A program made the translations under genes and the position numbers. A stretch of 64,000 nt of DNA from Bacteroidota bacterium. Lineage in GTDB: Bacteria > Bacteroidota > Bacteroidia > Bacteroidales > Dysgonomonadaceae. Below, one piece after another: positions 1 through 8,622 of this stretch. The notes under the pieces are model-generated. The model made no database searches. It saw only the letters and a program-made list of their open reading frames with translations, and was not told where the DNA came from. How positions within the stretch are numbered: the stretch's first letter is position 1; every line of letters starts with the position of its first letter. Location of the stretch: NCBI GenBank assembly GCA_023437305.1, contig JAEZGN010000005.1:62001-126000 (forward strand). Direction: 5' to 3'.

Positions 1-505
1 AAGCTAATTCGATATAAGTAGAATAAGAATTTCCTCCACCTTCCTTCTTATTTCCTTTACCTAGTAGAAACGTATTCCAGGTAACATTTAAAGGAAATGA
101 TTCGGGCAATGTATAGCCTAATGATCCTTCTAAATAATGCCCATTGTTACTTCCGTTAGGGCTGCTTAAATATCGATACTGGCCTTCTCCATCCCACCAG
201 TAATCTGTAACAGCAATTTTAAATCCGCTATTCTCGTATGCGGCAGTAAAATCTACTTCCTTTTTACCATTTTCGCTAGTAAAGTCAGTAGATGCCCATG
301 CTCCTAGCGAGAATCCATTTATACTAGCACTTAATGCTGGTTGGAAGCTAGCTCCAGCCTGTTTATAGCCACGCCATACATAGGAACTTACTAAATCGGC
401 TCCGAAATCAATGTTAACTGATTGCGATTTAACGGATAAAGTAGAGAGGAAAGCAAATAATACTATAGCCAGACAACCTTTTTTGCCTAAAATTAGAGTT
501 TTCAT
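1..505 (-). CDS. Outer-membrane beta-barrel protein (porin-like), N-terminal part only
   Basis: An open frame starts with ATG at 505 on the minus strand and runs off the left edge, so only about 168 N-terminal residues are seen. The first 25 or so residues are a typical signal peptide (basic start, hydrophobic stretch ending near SVKSQS). The mature part begins VNIDFGADLVSSYVWRG, which is how Bacteroidetes porin-like beta-barrels of the TorF-like kind usually start, and continues with alternating hydrophobic/polar residues and many aromatic residues (DYWWDGEGQYRY) fitting membrane strands. The likely place is the outer membrane; the substrate is unknown. The C-terminal strands are outside the window, so completeness cannot be judged. 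Confidence 0.7.
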   Translation of the reverse strand, partial: MKTLILGKKGCLAIVLFAFLSTLSVKSQSVNIDFGADLVSSYVWRGYKQAGASFQPALSASINGFSLGAWASTDFTSENGKKEVDFTAAYENSGFKIAVTDYWWDGEGQYRYLSSPNGSNNGHYLEGSLGYTLPESFPLNVTWNTFLLGKGNKKEGGGNSYSTYIELA

Positions 506-865
506 AATCAAAATATTAAAAGATATTAAAATTAATCTTTATTATTCATTTTGATTAGATATATTGGTTATGAGTTTCATTTTGGTTTATTTATGTGCAA
601 AAATATGACAAAATATTTTATAAATCAAAATAAAATATAAAATATTTCAAAAAAATATTTAGTGAGACCATGGGTTTGGAAGACATAAATATTGTAGATC
701 ATTTATATTGTTACTTTTTAGGCATTAACTTTGGTCGATTTCTCTATTTATTTATATTTCTCCTTCTAGATTTACCATAAATACTATAGTCTATAATTTT
801 TCTTTATTTTTAATCCTTTGAAACACAATGATGTTAAATTTTATTCTAAAAAATCTTTCTAAATC
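506..865. other. Intergenic, AT-rich, no gene seen
   Basis: About 360 bases between the beta-barrel gene (reading left) and the tRNA promoter (reading right). It is very AT-rich, with A/T runs around 560-660 that probably hold the beta-barrel gene's promoter. I see no credible open frame or hairpin terminator. Confidence 0.5.
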
Positions 866-898
866 TATTGCAGGATTCAAATCCTTATCCTATCTTTG
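866..898 (+). promoter_or_regulatory. Promoter of tRNA-Asp, Bacteroidetes type
   Basis: TATCTTTG at 891-898 matches the Bacteroidetes -7 box TAnnTTTG. ATTG at 867-870 lies 20 bases upstream and fits the -33 box. Transcription would start near 905, about 40 bases before the mature tRNA. Confidence 0.6.
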
Positions 899-943
899 CA
901 TCGCATTTGAGAGGAAATGCTGCTAACAAAAGCAAAACAAAAT

Positions 944-1017
944 GGTGTGGTAGTTCAGTTGGTTAGAATACCTGCCTGTCACGCAGGGGGTCGCGGGTTC
1001 GAGTCCCGTCCATACCG
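944..1017 (+). tRNA. tRNA-Asp (anticodon GTC)
   Basis: A 74-base cloverleaf. The acceptor arms GGTGTGG and CCATACC pair with one G-U, the D-arm contains AGTTCAGTTGGTTAGA, the anticodon loop CTGTCAC gives GTC, and the T-arm is GCGGGTTCGAGTCCCGT. The discriminator base is G1017, followed by CAA, so the CCA end is not fully encoded. The 3' end is the integration site of the adjacent mobile element, and the tRNA is left intact because the crossover sequence restores it. Confidence 0.95.
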
Positions 1018-1018
1018 C
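1002..1018 (+). repeat. Left attachment site (att) of the integrative element
   Basis: AGTCCCGTCCATACCGC, the 3' end of tRNA-Asp plus one base, is repeated exactly at 16554-16570. Tyrosine integrases commonly use tRNA 3' ends as target, and one lies just inside the other copy. Confidence 0.85.
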
Positions 1019-1024
1019 AATAAA

Positions 1025-1070
1025 GGGTGTAAATCAAGTAATTACAAGATTTACACCCTTTTTTACACCC
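1025..1070 (+). terminator. Terminator-like hairpin after tRNA-Asp, overlapping integrase-site-like repeats
   Basis: GGGTGTAAATC (1025-1035) pairs with GATTTACACCC (1048-1058), an 11-bp stem with a 12-base loop, followed by six T. It lies inside the element, so it can replace the tRNA's displaced terminator. TTTACACCC occurs at 1050-1058 and 1062-1070 and inverted at 1025-1033. The same word occurs at the right end next to the integrase, so these may also be integrase arm sites. Confidence 0.65.
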
Positions 1071-1280
1071 ATAAAGTAGCAAAACACAGCTACTTGTCAA
1101 ATATTTTTTCTAAATTGTTAATTTGAAATATTAGTAAAACTAATAACCTCCTTTATGTTTAAACTGTTGAATGAAAAATCTTAATTTGAAGTTTCAACAA
1201 ATAACATAATGGTATAACTATCACGTATAAGTTGAAGTTGAAGACAAATCTTCATCTTCAACTGATTTCTCAACAACAAC

Positions 1281-2912
1281 TCATATAGTATTCAACCCCA
1301 ACTCTTTCAGGAACTCGTTATGTTTTTCTGAATTTGTCTTTATACTTTCATTTATAGCAGCTAATTTTAGATTAACCTCTTTTAAATCGATTTTCGCTTC
1401 TTCAATAGCTGTACTCACGTATCTTGAAATGTTAAGATTATAGTCGTTCGATTTTATTTCTTCCATAGAAACTTTTCGGGAATAACGATCCCTTTCTTGT
1501 CGGAATTGATAAGTTTCTACAATTGTTTTAATGTGTTCATCACTTAAGCTGTTTTGTCTTTTTTCTTTATCAAAATGTTCGCTGGCATTCACAAACAAAA
1601 CATCATCCTCTTTCTTGCATTTTTTTAATACCAAGATACAAACCGGAATACCTGTTGAATAAAACAAATTAGAAGGCAATCCAATAATTGTATCGATATT
1701 ATTGTCTTTTAGCAACTTTTTACGGATACGTTCCTCTGCACCGCCACGAAACAATACTCCGTGTGGCAATATGATTGCCATTGTCCCGCCATCTTTTAAA
1801 AAATGAAAACCGTGCAATAAAAATGCAAAATCAGCTGCAGACTTAGGAGCTAAACCGTAACTCTTAAAACGAAAATCTTCAGCCAACGTATCGTTTGGCT
1901 CCCAACGCAAACTAAAAGGTGGATTGGCGACAATAGCATCAAATTCTATTTTTTTAGAAGGATTCAATTCATTTAATAACTCCCATTGATTGAGTAATGT
2001 ATCACCGTGAAATATCTCAAACTCGGTATCTTTCATTCCGTGCAACAACATATTCATCCGTGCAAGATTGTATGTGGTTACATTCTTTTCTTGTCCATAA
2101 ATTTTTCCGATTGTTCCATTATGGTCTTTCATTCTTTGGCGTACATTTAAAAGCAAAGAACCCGAACCACAAGCAAAATCAAGAACTTTGTCCAGTTTAG
2201 ACTTTAAGCCTGTTGCTGGGTCTTGTGAATCCAATAAAACAATTTGGGAGAGAATGGTTGAAATCTCTTGAGGTGTATAAAATTCACCTGCTTTTTTTCC
2301 TGAACCCGCTGCAAATTTACCAATCAAATACTCATAAGCATCACCTAACGTGTCGGTATCTGTAGAAAAATCTGCAATTCCTTCAGCTATCTTTTGAATA
2401 ATTGTACACAGTTTATCGTTTCTCTCTTTTGAGGTCTTCCCAAGCTTCTCAGAATTCAAGTTAATTTCAGAAAACAGCCCTTGAAAAGCACTGTCAAAGG
2501 ACTTATTCTCAATGTAGCGAAAACCGTCTTGAAGCGTTTGCAACAAACTGTCATTTTGTGTTCGAGCCAATTCTGTAATATTGCTCCACAGATATTTAGG
2601 TTCAATAACATAATGTACTTTCCGGCGCATCTGTTCCTCAAATTCAGCAATATCTTCTTTGTTTTTTTTATACCAAATCTCTAAAGATGGTGGCACTCTG
2701 AAATCGGCTCTTTTGTCTTTAGATGGGCTTTCGGGATAGTCTTTACCCAACTCTTTTTTGGCAGCTTCTTCGTAATTGAAAGATAAATACCGGAGGAAAA
2801 GAAATGATAGCATATAATCGCGAAAGTCATCTGCATTCATAGCTCCCCGCAAAGTATTAGCTATATTCCAAAGGGTATCACCAAGTTTTTTATGTTGTTC
2901 TTTTTGTGTCAT
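1281..2912 (-). CDS. hsdM: Type I restriction-modification DNA methyltransferase subunit
   Basis: 543 aa. HsdM is the catalytic methyltransferase of the HsdR2M2S complex and transfers methyl from S-adenosylmethionine to adenine in the site chosen by HsdS. An N-terminal helical HsdM domain (about 10-150) is followed by GEFYTP (209-214), the SAM-binding motif DFACGSG (245-251) and the catalytic NPPF (330-333), all intact. The C-terminal part is lysine-rich and probably coiled, fitting contact with HsdS. It is the last gene of the minus-strand operon, 12 bases behind the anticodon-nuclease-like gene. Length is normal for the family. About 260 bases without a gene lie between its stop and the left att site. 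Confidence 0.95.
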   Translation of the reverse strand: MTQKEQHKKLGDTLWNIANTLRGAMNADDFRDYMLSFLFLRYLSFNYEEAAKKELGKDYPESPSKDKRADFRVPPSLEIWYKKNKEDIAEFEEQMRRKVHYVIEPKYLWSNITELARTQNDSLLQTLQDGFRYIENKSFDSAFQGLFSEINLNSEKLGKTSKERNDKLCTIIQKIAEGIADFSTDTDTLGDAYEYLIGKFAAGSGKKAGEFYTPQEISTILSQIVLLDSQDPATGLKSKLDKVLDFACGSGSLLLNVRQRMKDHNGTIGKIYGQEKNVTTYNLARMNMLLHGMKDTEFEIFHGDTLLNQWELLNELNPSKKIEFDAIVANPPFSLRWEPNDTLAEDFRFKSYGLAPKSAADFAFLLHGFHFLKDGGTMAIILPHGVLFRGGAEERIRKKLLKDNNIDTIIGLPSNLFYSTGIPVCILVLKKCKKEDDVLFVNASEHFDKEKRQNSLSDEHIKTIVETYQFRQERDRYSRKVSMEEIKSNDYNLNISRYVSTAIEEAKIDLKEVNLKLAAINESIKTNSEKHNEFLKELGLNTI

Positions 2913-2924
2913 TATTTTCTTAAT

Positions 2925-4052
2925 TTATGCGAATATTTCAGGCAAATGGAATTCGTATTTATCTGTAAACGCTTTTAATATCTTTTTAAATAAGTCTTTA
3001 TTATCCTCATTCATTTCTACTGGTTGATAGATGGAATATTTTCCATGACTTAATAAGTTTAATGCTCGTGAAAAGAGAACTTCATCTTCTACATCTTTTA
3101 TACAACTTGAAAAATCATCATTCCCAAAGAATGTGGATGTTTTTTCTAAAATAGCCCTCAACATATTGAAATGATAAGTGTTAATTTGACCATTTTCAGA
3201 AACCTTTTTTAATTCGGTCAACATTGCTATATGGTGAAAAAAAGGGGTTTCATCTGTAGCCCTTAAAATGTAACCATCTTCACCGTTTTTATGTAGAAAA
3301 TGGCTTTTGTGCTCAATCTTCTTTAGTTCATTATACATCACATTATAGAACAATGAATGATGAGAAGAAATAACAACTTTAACTTTGCCCTTACCTTTTT
3401 TTAAAAGCTTAGCTAAATCACTTGCTACACCAATAGCGTTATTATCGTCAAGTGATGAAATTGGGTCGTCTATATAAATGTATTTTACCCAATTGTATGG
3501 ACCATTTCCATCATCATCAATGACAAGTTCAATCAGTACAAGGAAAATACACCAAATAAAAATATTCTCCTCACCTCTAGAGACCTTAATATCTCGCTGC
3601 GTTATGTATTCTGGTTCATCAGAATCAGGTTTGAATTTTGGATTTTTGATTTGTTTATTAAATGAAATAGTTTCCTTTATGAAATCAAGATCAAAATTAA
3701 TGTCAGCATATCGTTCTAAATAACTAAAAATTTTTTCATCTAAAGCGAGTTCTTTAAATCCATCAAAAAATGCAGACTTAGTGTTTATAATTAAATATCG
3801 TTCTAAGTCATTTTCAAGGTCATTGTTCCAATGAAAAAGATCTTCGGTAAAAGCATTGTAATAAAGCGTATCGGCAATTGGGTTTTTCTTTCGTTTTTTA
3901 CTAATGTCCTTAAACTCCATCGAAAGACGTGTTTTCCCTGTCCCATTATAGGCATATAGTAAAACAAAGTGATGATCGTTTAAATCGTCCCTTAGTCTGA
4001 CTGCCACATTTTTCAATGTTTTATATTTGTATAATTTTCTTTGCCCACTCAT
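2925..4052 (-). CDS. PrrC-like anticodon nuclease (ABC-type ATPase) inside the hsd operon
   Basis: 375 aa. The N-terminal two thirds is an ABC/SMC-like ATPase: Walker A YNGTGKT (35-41), signature-like SRGEE (158-162), Walker B YIYIDDP (191-197), D-loop SSLDDN (199-204) and a switch histidine at 231/232. E. coli PrrC (about 396 aa), which cuts tRNA-Lys when phage disable the linked type I enzyme, has catalytic Arg320, Glu324 and His356 in a short C-terminal domain. Here R299, E303 and H336 stand at nearly the same spacing (4 and 37 against 4 and 36). The gene lies between hsdS and hsdM with gaps of 9 and 12 bases, as expected for a nuclease held silent by the restriction complex. The nuclease reading is inferred from spacing and location; a plain restriction-linked ATPase (RloA type) remains possible. 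Confidence 0.65.
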   Translation of the reverse strand: MSGQRKLYKYKTLKNVAVRLRDDLNDHHFVLLYAYNGTGKTRLSMEFKDISKKRKKNPIADTLYYNAFTEDLFHWNNDLENDLERYLIINTKSAFFDGFKELALDEKIFSYLERYADINFDLDFIKETISFNKQIKNPKFKPDSDEPEYITQRDIKVSRGEENIFIWCIFLVLIELVIDDDGNGPYNWVKYIYIDDPISSLDDNNAIGVASDLAKLLKKGKGKVKVVISSHHSLFYNVMYNELKKIEHKSHFLHKNGEDGYILRATDETPFFHHIAMLTELKKVSENGQINTYHFNMLRAILEKTSTFFGNDDFSSCIKDVEDEVLFSRALNLLSHGKYSIYQPVEMNEDNKDLFKKILKAFTDKYEFHLPEIFA

Positions 4053-4061
4053 TTTATTCGG

Positions 4062-5357
4062 TTATTTTGGAAACAATCCCTGCATCAATCCTTTTTTATG
4101 TAATTTCAATTGTTCTATTTTCTCTGCTTGTGCCGTGATTAGTTCATCTAAAGAAGAAAGACAAGAGGCGATTTTTTGTTGCTCGGCTAATGATTTAGGC
4201 ATAACTAGATCGATATTTCTCAGCTCATCCAGTCCTATTCTTTTTCTAGTTGAACCAGTAGATTTTTTTTCAATAGTTTCTCGTATTTCTTTTGAATTTA
4301 TAAGATAATAGACAAAATATTTAGAGTATTTCATCTCATTTACAACTAACCTAATACCGTCTGATGCCATTACACACCTTTCAAGATAATCCGGTATTAT
4401 ACAAGCTCTTCCTACAGGGTCTCCCATTTTGGAAATAATTATTTCTTCTGCATAAATATTACAACTTAAAAGTTCATCAGCTTTTTCTTCTGATGTGTAA
4501 ATTTTGTACTCATCAATAAATTCACCATCGCCAATATTTTGTAATTGTATGATTCTAATACCTTCACTTGTATAATCACTAGCTTTAAGGTTTGAACCAA
4601 ATGGACCACCAGTAAAACTCCATTTTACTTTTTTATCGGCTGTGTCTATTAATGACTTCTCTACCCACTCTCCGTCTTTCTCAAACTCCTTAAACCGCAA
4701 CTTAGGAACTTTCTCTCCTTCTTGCGGAAAAAGATTTTGGAGCAATCCTTTTTTGTGGTCTTTAAGCAGTTCCAACTTTTGGCTGTGAGCTTCAATGACT
4801 TCATCTAAGGACGAAAGACAGGAAGCAATTTTTTGTTGTTCTTCTCTGTTTTTAGACAATTTAATTGGTAATAATTTAATAATATCAGCATTTAAATTTT
4901 TTACTGCTGCACCTGCGGCATTTGTATTAAAATAATTTTGGCTTGCTTCAGATGAAATATAGTAATATAAATAATCCTCGAATGTCTTATTTGATATTTC
5001 CCGAATTGCAATCCAGCCGTCGTGAATACAGGTTGTTATTTTCAAAATATATGGTCGTCCAAAACTCATAGAGTTAGACAGAATCAAATCTCCTGGATTT
5101 ACCTGTCTTGTACTGCTTAGTGCTTCCCTAATTACCCGTTCCTTTGTTCCAGTGATATATTTTGAATCTGGAGCAACATCTGCAATTTTCAACCATTTTA
5201 ATCCGTTCTCACTATTTGTAAGATAATCCTGAATTGGTCTTGGTGATCCTCCACGAACTATTTCAGATATTTTACCTAATTCTATATTCTCCCATTCCTC
5301 CTCATTCTTAAACTCTGGAAAGCGCAATTCAGGTATTAGTTTTTTGTTATTTTTCAT
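4062..5357 (-). CDS. hsdS: Type I restriction-modification specificity subunit
   Basis: 431 aa. It chooses the DNA site for both methylation and cleavage. It has two target-recognition domains (about 15-155 and 225-370), each followed by a conserved helical repeat. Both repeats contain EQQKIASCLSSLDE and then KxHKKGLxQxLFP, with the first ending near 215 and the second at the C-terminus, so this is a full-length two-TRD protein with a bipartite site. The two conserved repeats are similar in DNA, which is where TRD swapping takes place. The start overlaps the hsdR stop by 11 bases, so the two are probably translated together. No inverted partial hsdS copies or invertase are seen nearby. Confidence 0.95.
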   Translation of the reverse strand: MKNNKKLIPELRFPEFKNEEEWENIELGKISEIVRGGSPRPIQDYLTNSENGLKWLKIADVAPDSKYITGTKERVIREALSSTRQVNPGDLILSNSMSFGRPYILKITTCIHDGWIAIREISNKTFEDYLYYYISSEASQNYFNTNAAGAAVKNLNADIIKLLPIKLSKNREEQQKIASCLSSLDEVIEAHSQKLELLKDHKKGLLQNLFPQEGEKVPKLRFKEFEKDGEWVEKSLIDTADKKVKWSFTGGPFGSNLKASDYTSEGIRIIQLQNIGDGEFIDEYKIYTSEEKADELLSCNIYAEEIIISKMGDPVGRACIIPDYLERCVMASDGIRLVVNEMKYSKYFVYYLINSKEIRETIEKKSTGSTRKRIGLDELRNIDLVMPKSLAEQQKIASCLSSLDELITAQAEKIEQLKLHKKGLMQGLFPK

Positions 5358-8346
5358 ACGCTGCTAATCCTGATATTTCACGCCCTTGGGCAAGTTTAAT
5401 TAATTGTGGAACCAAATCTTCCATTAGCGCCAACTCTTTTACTCTTCTTTCTTTCCAGTTCAAATCCAAAGGCTGTAGTAAGTCAGTCAATTTTTCACCG
5501 TCGAAAATCATCCGATCCATTATTTTTTCTACGAAGGCTTTCAGCTTATCCGTTTCTAAACCGTGTTTATGAGCTATGGCTGCCAACTCTTTATTGTACT
5601 TATTGTCTTTGAAAGTATCGTATCCCTTACGAAGTGTTTCTACATCTTGTCCGCTATTCCAATCCAACTCATTGATGTATTCGGTTAAATCTTCCTCCTC
5701 GTCCATTAAATTGGAATTGGATTTCAGTAGGCTGATTATCTGCGCCTTAGTCATTTTATGCTTTGTGGGTTTTTGCTGTGTACTATCGGCTACCAAGTTC
5801 ATTATGTAGTCGTAATCAATTAAAGCAGAAGCAAACAAAACAAATTCAAAGTCCAATTGTTGAATTTCGAGTGGTGTATTTTCGCCTTCTTTTCGTTGTC
5901 TTTCTTGGAATTGTCTTGCCGTTTCGATATAAGAACTACGGAACTCCTGAAAAGTATCGTTTGGTAGAATAGCTTCAATTTTTGACTTTTGTTCTTCGTT
6001 TAAATCGGTATATTGATCAAGTTGTGTTTTAAGTCGTTGAACCTCCTTGAAGTTTTTCACAAATGTAATTTTTGCCGCATCTCCCTTCAAGTTGTATACT
6101 TCTTGCGGTTCACTCACCAAATTCTGCTCCTGCATAAAAATGCCCAATGCCTCTACCGCTTTTTTAAACTTATCAATAACCACAGGAGCAGGCTCAACCA
6201 GCCAAACTTCACTGGGATTTCCACTACTTTCGCCCGAAAACAAAGAAATGGCTTGATTTACGGCTTCCTGTTGAAAACGAAAATCTAAAATATTACCGTA
6301 TGGTTTCGTGTCGTTTAACACCCGATTGGTCCGAGAAAAAGCCTGAATTAAACCGTGATATTTTAAATCTTTATCTACATACAATGTGTTTAAGTATTTG
6401 CTATCAAAACCAGTAAGCAACATATCCACCACAATAGTAATATCAATTTTATTTTTGTGCGGATAGTCTTTATTACTGTATTTCTGATTTTTAATACGAC
6501 TTTGAACATCTTGATAATACAAATCAAACTCATTAATTGTGTGATTTGTACCAAATTGATCATTATAATCGGCAATAATTTCCATCAAAGCTTGCTTTTT
6601 TTCTTCCGGATTTTTTTTGTTATCCTCACGCTCTTGTGCCAAATCTTCCTGTAACTGTTTGATGTCAGCTGCATTCTTCTGGCTTTGTTGGTCTCCTTGT
6701 TGAGCAATAAGTTGAGAAGGAGGCGAAAATACGCAGGCGATATTCAAAGGAACATAATCAATATCATCTTCTTGTTTCTTTTTTTGCACTTTTTTAAAAA
6801 GCCTATAATACTCAATGGCATTATTGATAGAAGCAGTTGCCAATACTGCATTAAACTTTCGCTCGTTAGTAGCTGCATTGTGTTTATCTATAATGGCTTC
6901 TACAACTGCTTGTTGTGCAACAGTTTCACCTGGTTTCGCATTCTGAGACCCTTTGAAATAATCTATATGAAAACGCAATACATTTTTATCTTCGATAGCA
7001 TGTGTAATTGTATATTCGTGCAACGATTTGTCAAAAATATCCTTAGTAGTTTTGTAGGTCTCATATTCTCCTTCACGAATTTTGTATGTAGCGTTATCAG
7101 GGAAAATAGGCGTACCTGTAAAGCCAAATAATTGAGCATTAGGGAAAAACTCTTTTATCGCTTTATGATTGTCGCCAAACTGAGAACGATGGCATTCATC
7201 AAAAATAAAGACAATGCGCTTTTTACTCAATGGCTCCAGACGTTCTTTGTAATTCTTTTTATACGTGCCATCTAAAGCCAGCCCCAGTTTTTGTATGGTG
7301 GTAACAATTACCTTATCTGCATAATCTGTAGAAAGTAGTCGTCTTACCAATGTCTCTGTATTAGTATTCTCTTCTACGCTTCCTTCTTGAAATTTATTGA
7401 ATTCTTCACGGGTTTGCCTGTCGAGGTCTTTTCTATCGACTACAAATAGACATTTTTCAATCTCAGGATTATTTTTCAACAATGTAGAAGCTTTAAAAGA
7501 AGTCAACGTCTTACCACTTCCTGTTGTATGCCAAATATATCCATTTCCTCTATTATCATTTATGCAATCTACGATTGCTTTAACTGCATAAATTTGATAC
7601 GGTCTCATTACAAGTATTTTCTGCTCGCTTTGTACCAATACCATATACTTGCTAATCATTTCTCCGAGCGTACACTTGGGCAGAAACTTATCAGTAAAAT
7701 CTTTCAGATGATTGATTTTATTGTTCTTTATATCTGCTAATTCATACACAGGCAAAAATTGTTCATCTGCATTAAATGCAAAATGCTGATTTTTGTTATT
7801 GGCGAAATACAATGTTCTGGTACCATTGCTCACAATAAACAATTGTATAAAGCAAAGCAGAGAGTTTGCGTAACCGTTACCCGGCTCATTTTTGTAATCT
7901 ACTATTTGTTGCATTGCTTTTCGGTGCGAAATATCACCTTTTTTCAGTTCAATTTGCACCATAGGCAAGCCGTTGATAAGCAATATAACATCATATCTCT
8001 GGAAACTATTCTCTGTATTAATACGCAATTGGTTTATGATTTCAAAATCGTTTTTGCACCAATTTTTTATATTTACCAGAGTATAATGCAATGGAGTTCC
8101 GTCCTCACGTAAGAAATATTGTTTTTCTCGCAAGAATTTTGAAGCCTCAAACACATCAGATTTTATAATATCCTCACGTAATCTTAGAAACTCACTTTCA
8201 GACAATCTCACCCGATTGAGTTCTTCAAATTTAGTTTTGAAATTTTGCTCAAGTGTTTTTCTATCAATTATGTCTGGTCGGTAAACATACTTCAAGTCAA
8301 CCAGTTGCTTGATTAGATTTTCTTCAGTAAGATATTCTTTATACAT
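5347..8346 (-). CDS. hsdR: Type I restriction-modification endonuclease/translocase subunit
   Basis: 999 aa. This is the ATP-driven DNA translocase and nuclease of the type I complex. The N-terminal PD-(D/E)xK nuclease shows D119 and E133-L-K135 (in QIELKK) followed by a QIVDY motif. The superfamily 2 helicase motor has Walker A TTGSGKT (274-280), the DECH box (383-386), FTGTP (motif III) and AFSRTNR (motif VI). The C-terminal third is helical. All motifs are intact, so it should be active. It starts 8 bases inside the end of the xre gene, and its stop overlaps the hsdS start, so this is one transcript. It belongs to the group of HsdR of about 1000 aa common in Bacteroidetes. Confidence 0.95.
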   Translation of the reverse strand: MYKEYLTEENLIKQLVDLKYVYRPDIIDRKTLEQNFKTKFEELNRVRLSESEFLRLREDIIKSDVFEASKFLREKQYFLREDGTPLHYTLVNIKNWCKNDFEIINQLRINTENSFQRYDVILLINGLPMVQIELKKGDISHRKAMQQIVDYKNEPGNGYANSLLCFIQLFIVSNGTRTLYFANNKNQHFAFNADEQFLPVYELADIKNNKINHLKDFTDKFLPKCTLGEMISKYMVLVQSEQKILVMRPYQIYAVKAIVDCINDNRGNGYIWHTTGSGKTLTSFKASTLLKNNPEIEKCLFVVDRKDLDRQTREEFNKFQEGSVEENTNTETLVRRLLSTDYADKVIVTTIQKLGLALDGTYKKNYKERLEPLSKKRIVFIFDECHRSQFGDNHKAIKEFFPNAQLFGFTGTPIFPDNATYKIREGEYETYKTTKDIFDKSLHEYTITHAIEDKNVLRFHIDYFKGSQNAKPGETVAQQAVVEAIIDKHNAATNERKFNAVLATASINNAIEYYRLFKKVQKKKQEDDIDYVPLNIACVFSPPSQLIAQQGDQQSQKNAADIKQLQEDLAQEREDNKKNPEEKKQALMEIIADYNDQFGTNHTINEFDLYYQDVQSRIKNQKYSNKDYPHKNKIDITIVVDMLLTGFDSKYLNTLYVDKDLKYHGLIQAFSRTNRVLNDTKPYGNILDFRFQQEAVNQAISLFSGESSGNPSEVWLVEPAPVVIDKFKKAVEALGIFMQEQNLVSEPQEVYNLKGDAAKITFVKNFKEVQRLKTQLDQYTDLNEEQKSKIEAILPNDTFQEFRSSYIETARQFQERQRKEGENTPLEIQQLDFEFVLFASALIDYDYIMNLVADSTQQKPTKHKMTKAQIISLLKSNSNLMDEEEDLTEYINELDWNSGQDVETLRKGYDTFKDNKYNKELAAIAHKHGLETDKLKAFVEKIMDRMIFDGEKLTDLLQPLDLNWKERRVKELALMEDLVPQLIKLAQGREISGLAAYEK

Positions 8347-8536
8347 TTGTTTTACTTTTGATTAATTCTTTTACATCAATTTGTAAAATATCAGCAATCT
8401 CAAATAATACTTCCAAACTCGGCTGTCTCCTATTGCAAACATAAGAATTGACAATGCTGAAACTCTTGCCAAGCTTTTCGGCAAGCCAAGTTTGCTTAAT
8501 TCCCTTTTCTTCAAGCACTTCTTTGATCCTATTCAT
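8339..8536 (-). CDS. XRE-family regulator leading the hsd operon
   Basis: 65 aa, essentially one Cro/C1-type helix-turn-helix: IKQTWLAEKLGKSFSIVNSY forms the first helices and the HTH, and NRRQPSLEVLFEIADIL completes the five-helix fold. It is the first gene of the restriction operon and overlaps hsdR by 8 bases. It probably works like a restriction controller (C) protein that times expression so methylation comes before cutting. A perfect 12-bp palindrome lies next to the operon's -7 box and is the natural operator. The target is inferred from position only. Confidence 0.85.
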   Translation of the reverse strand: MNRIKEVLEEKGIKQTWLAEKLGKSFSIVNSYVCNRRQPSLEVLFEIADILQIDVKELIKSKTNV

Positions 8537-8560
8537 TGAAATAACGTTGATAATTGCTCT

Positions 8561-8579
8561 GTATTATAATACAAAGATA
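8561..8579 (-). promoter_or_regulatory. Promoter and palindromic operator of the xre-hsd operon
   Basis: On the minus strand TATCTTTG (8579-8572) fits the Bacteroidetes -7 box TAnnTTTG. Directly downstream, sharing one base, is the perfect palindrome GTATTATAATAC (8561-8572), 25 bases before the xre ATG. A repressor bound there would cover the transcription start. The -33 box is weak (a T-run). Confidence 0.5.
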
Positions 8580-8622
8580 TGAAATTTTATGGCATAAAAA
8601 CCGTTAAATGTAAAATTTGACA

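Noticed and set aside
917..1126. 69-codon plus-strand frame at the tRNA
   Set aside because: It covers the whole tRNA-Asp and the following hairpin, so the frame is accidental.
4062..5357. Phase-variable hsdS shuffling locus
   Set aside because: There is only one hsdS, with no inverted partial copies and no nearby dedicated invertase.
6685..7131. 148-codon plus-strand frame opposite hsdR
   Set aside because: Antisense to clear helicase motifs of HsdR; the cysteine/phenylalanine-rich composition is that of a shadow.
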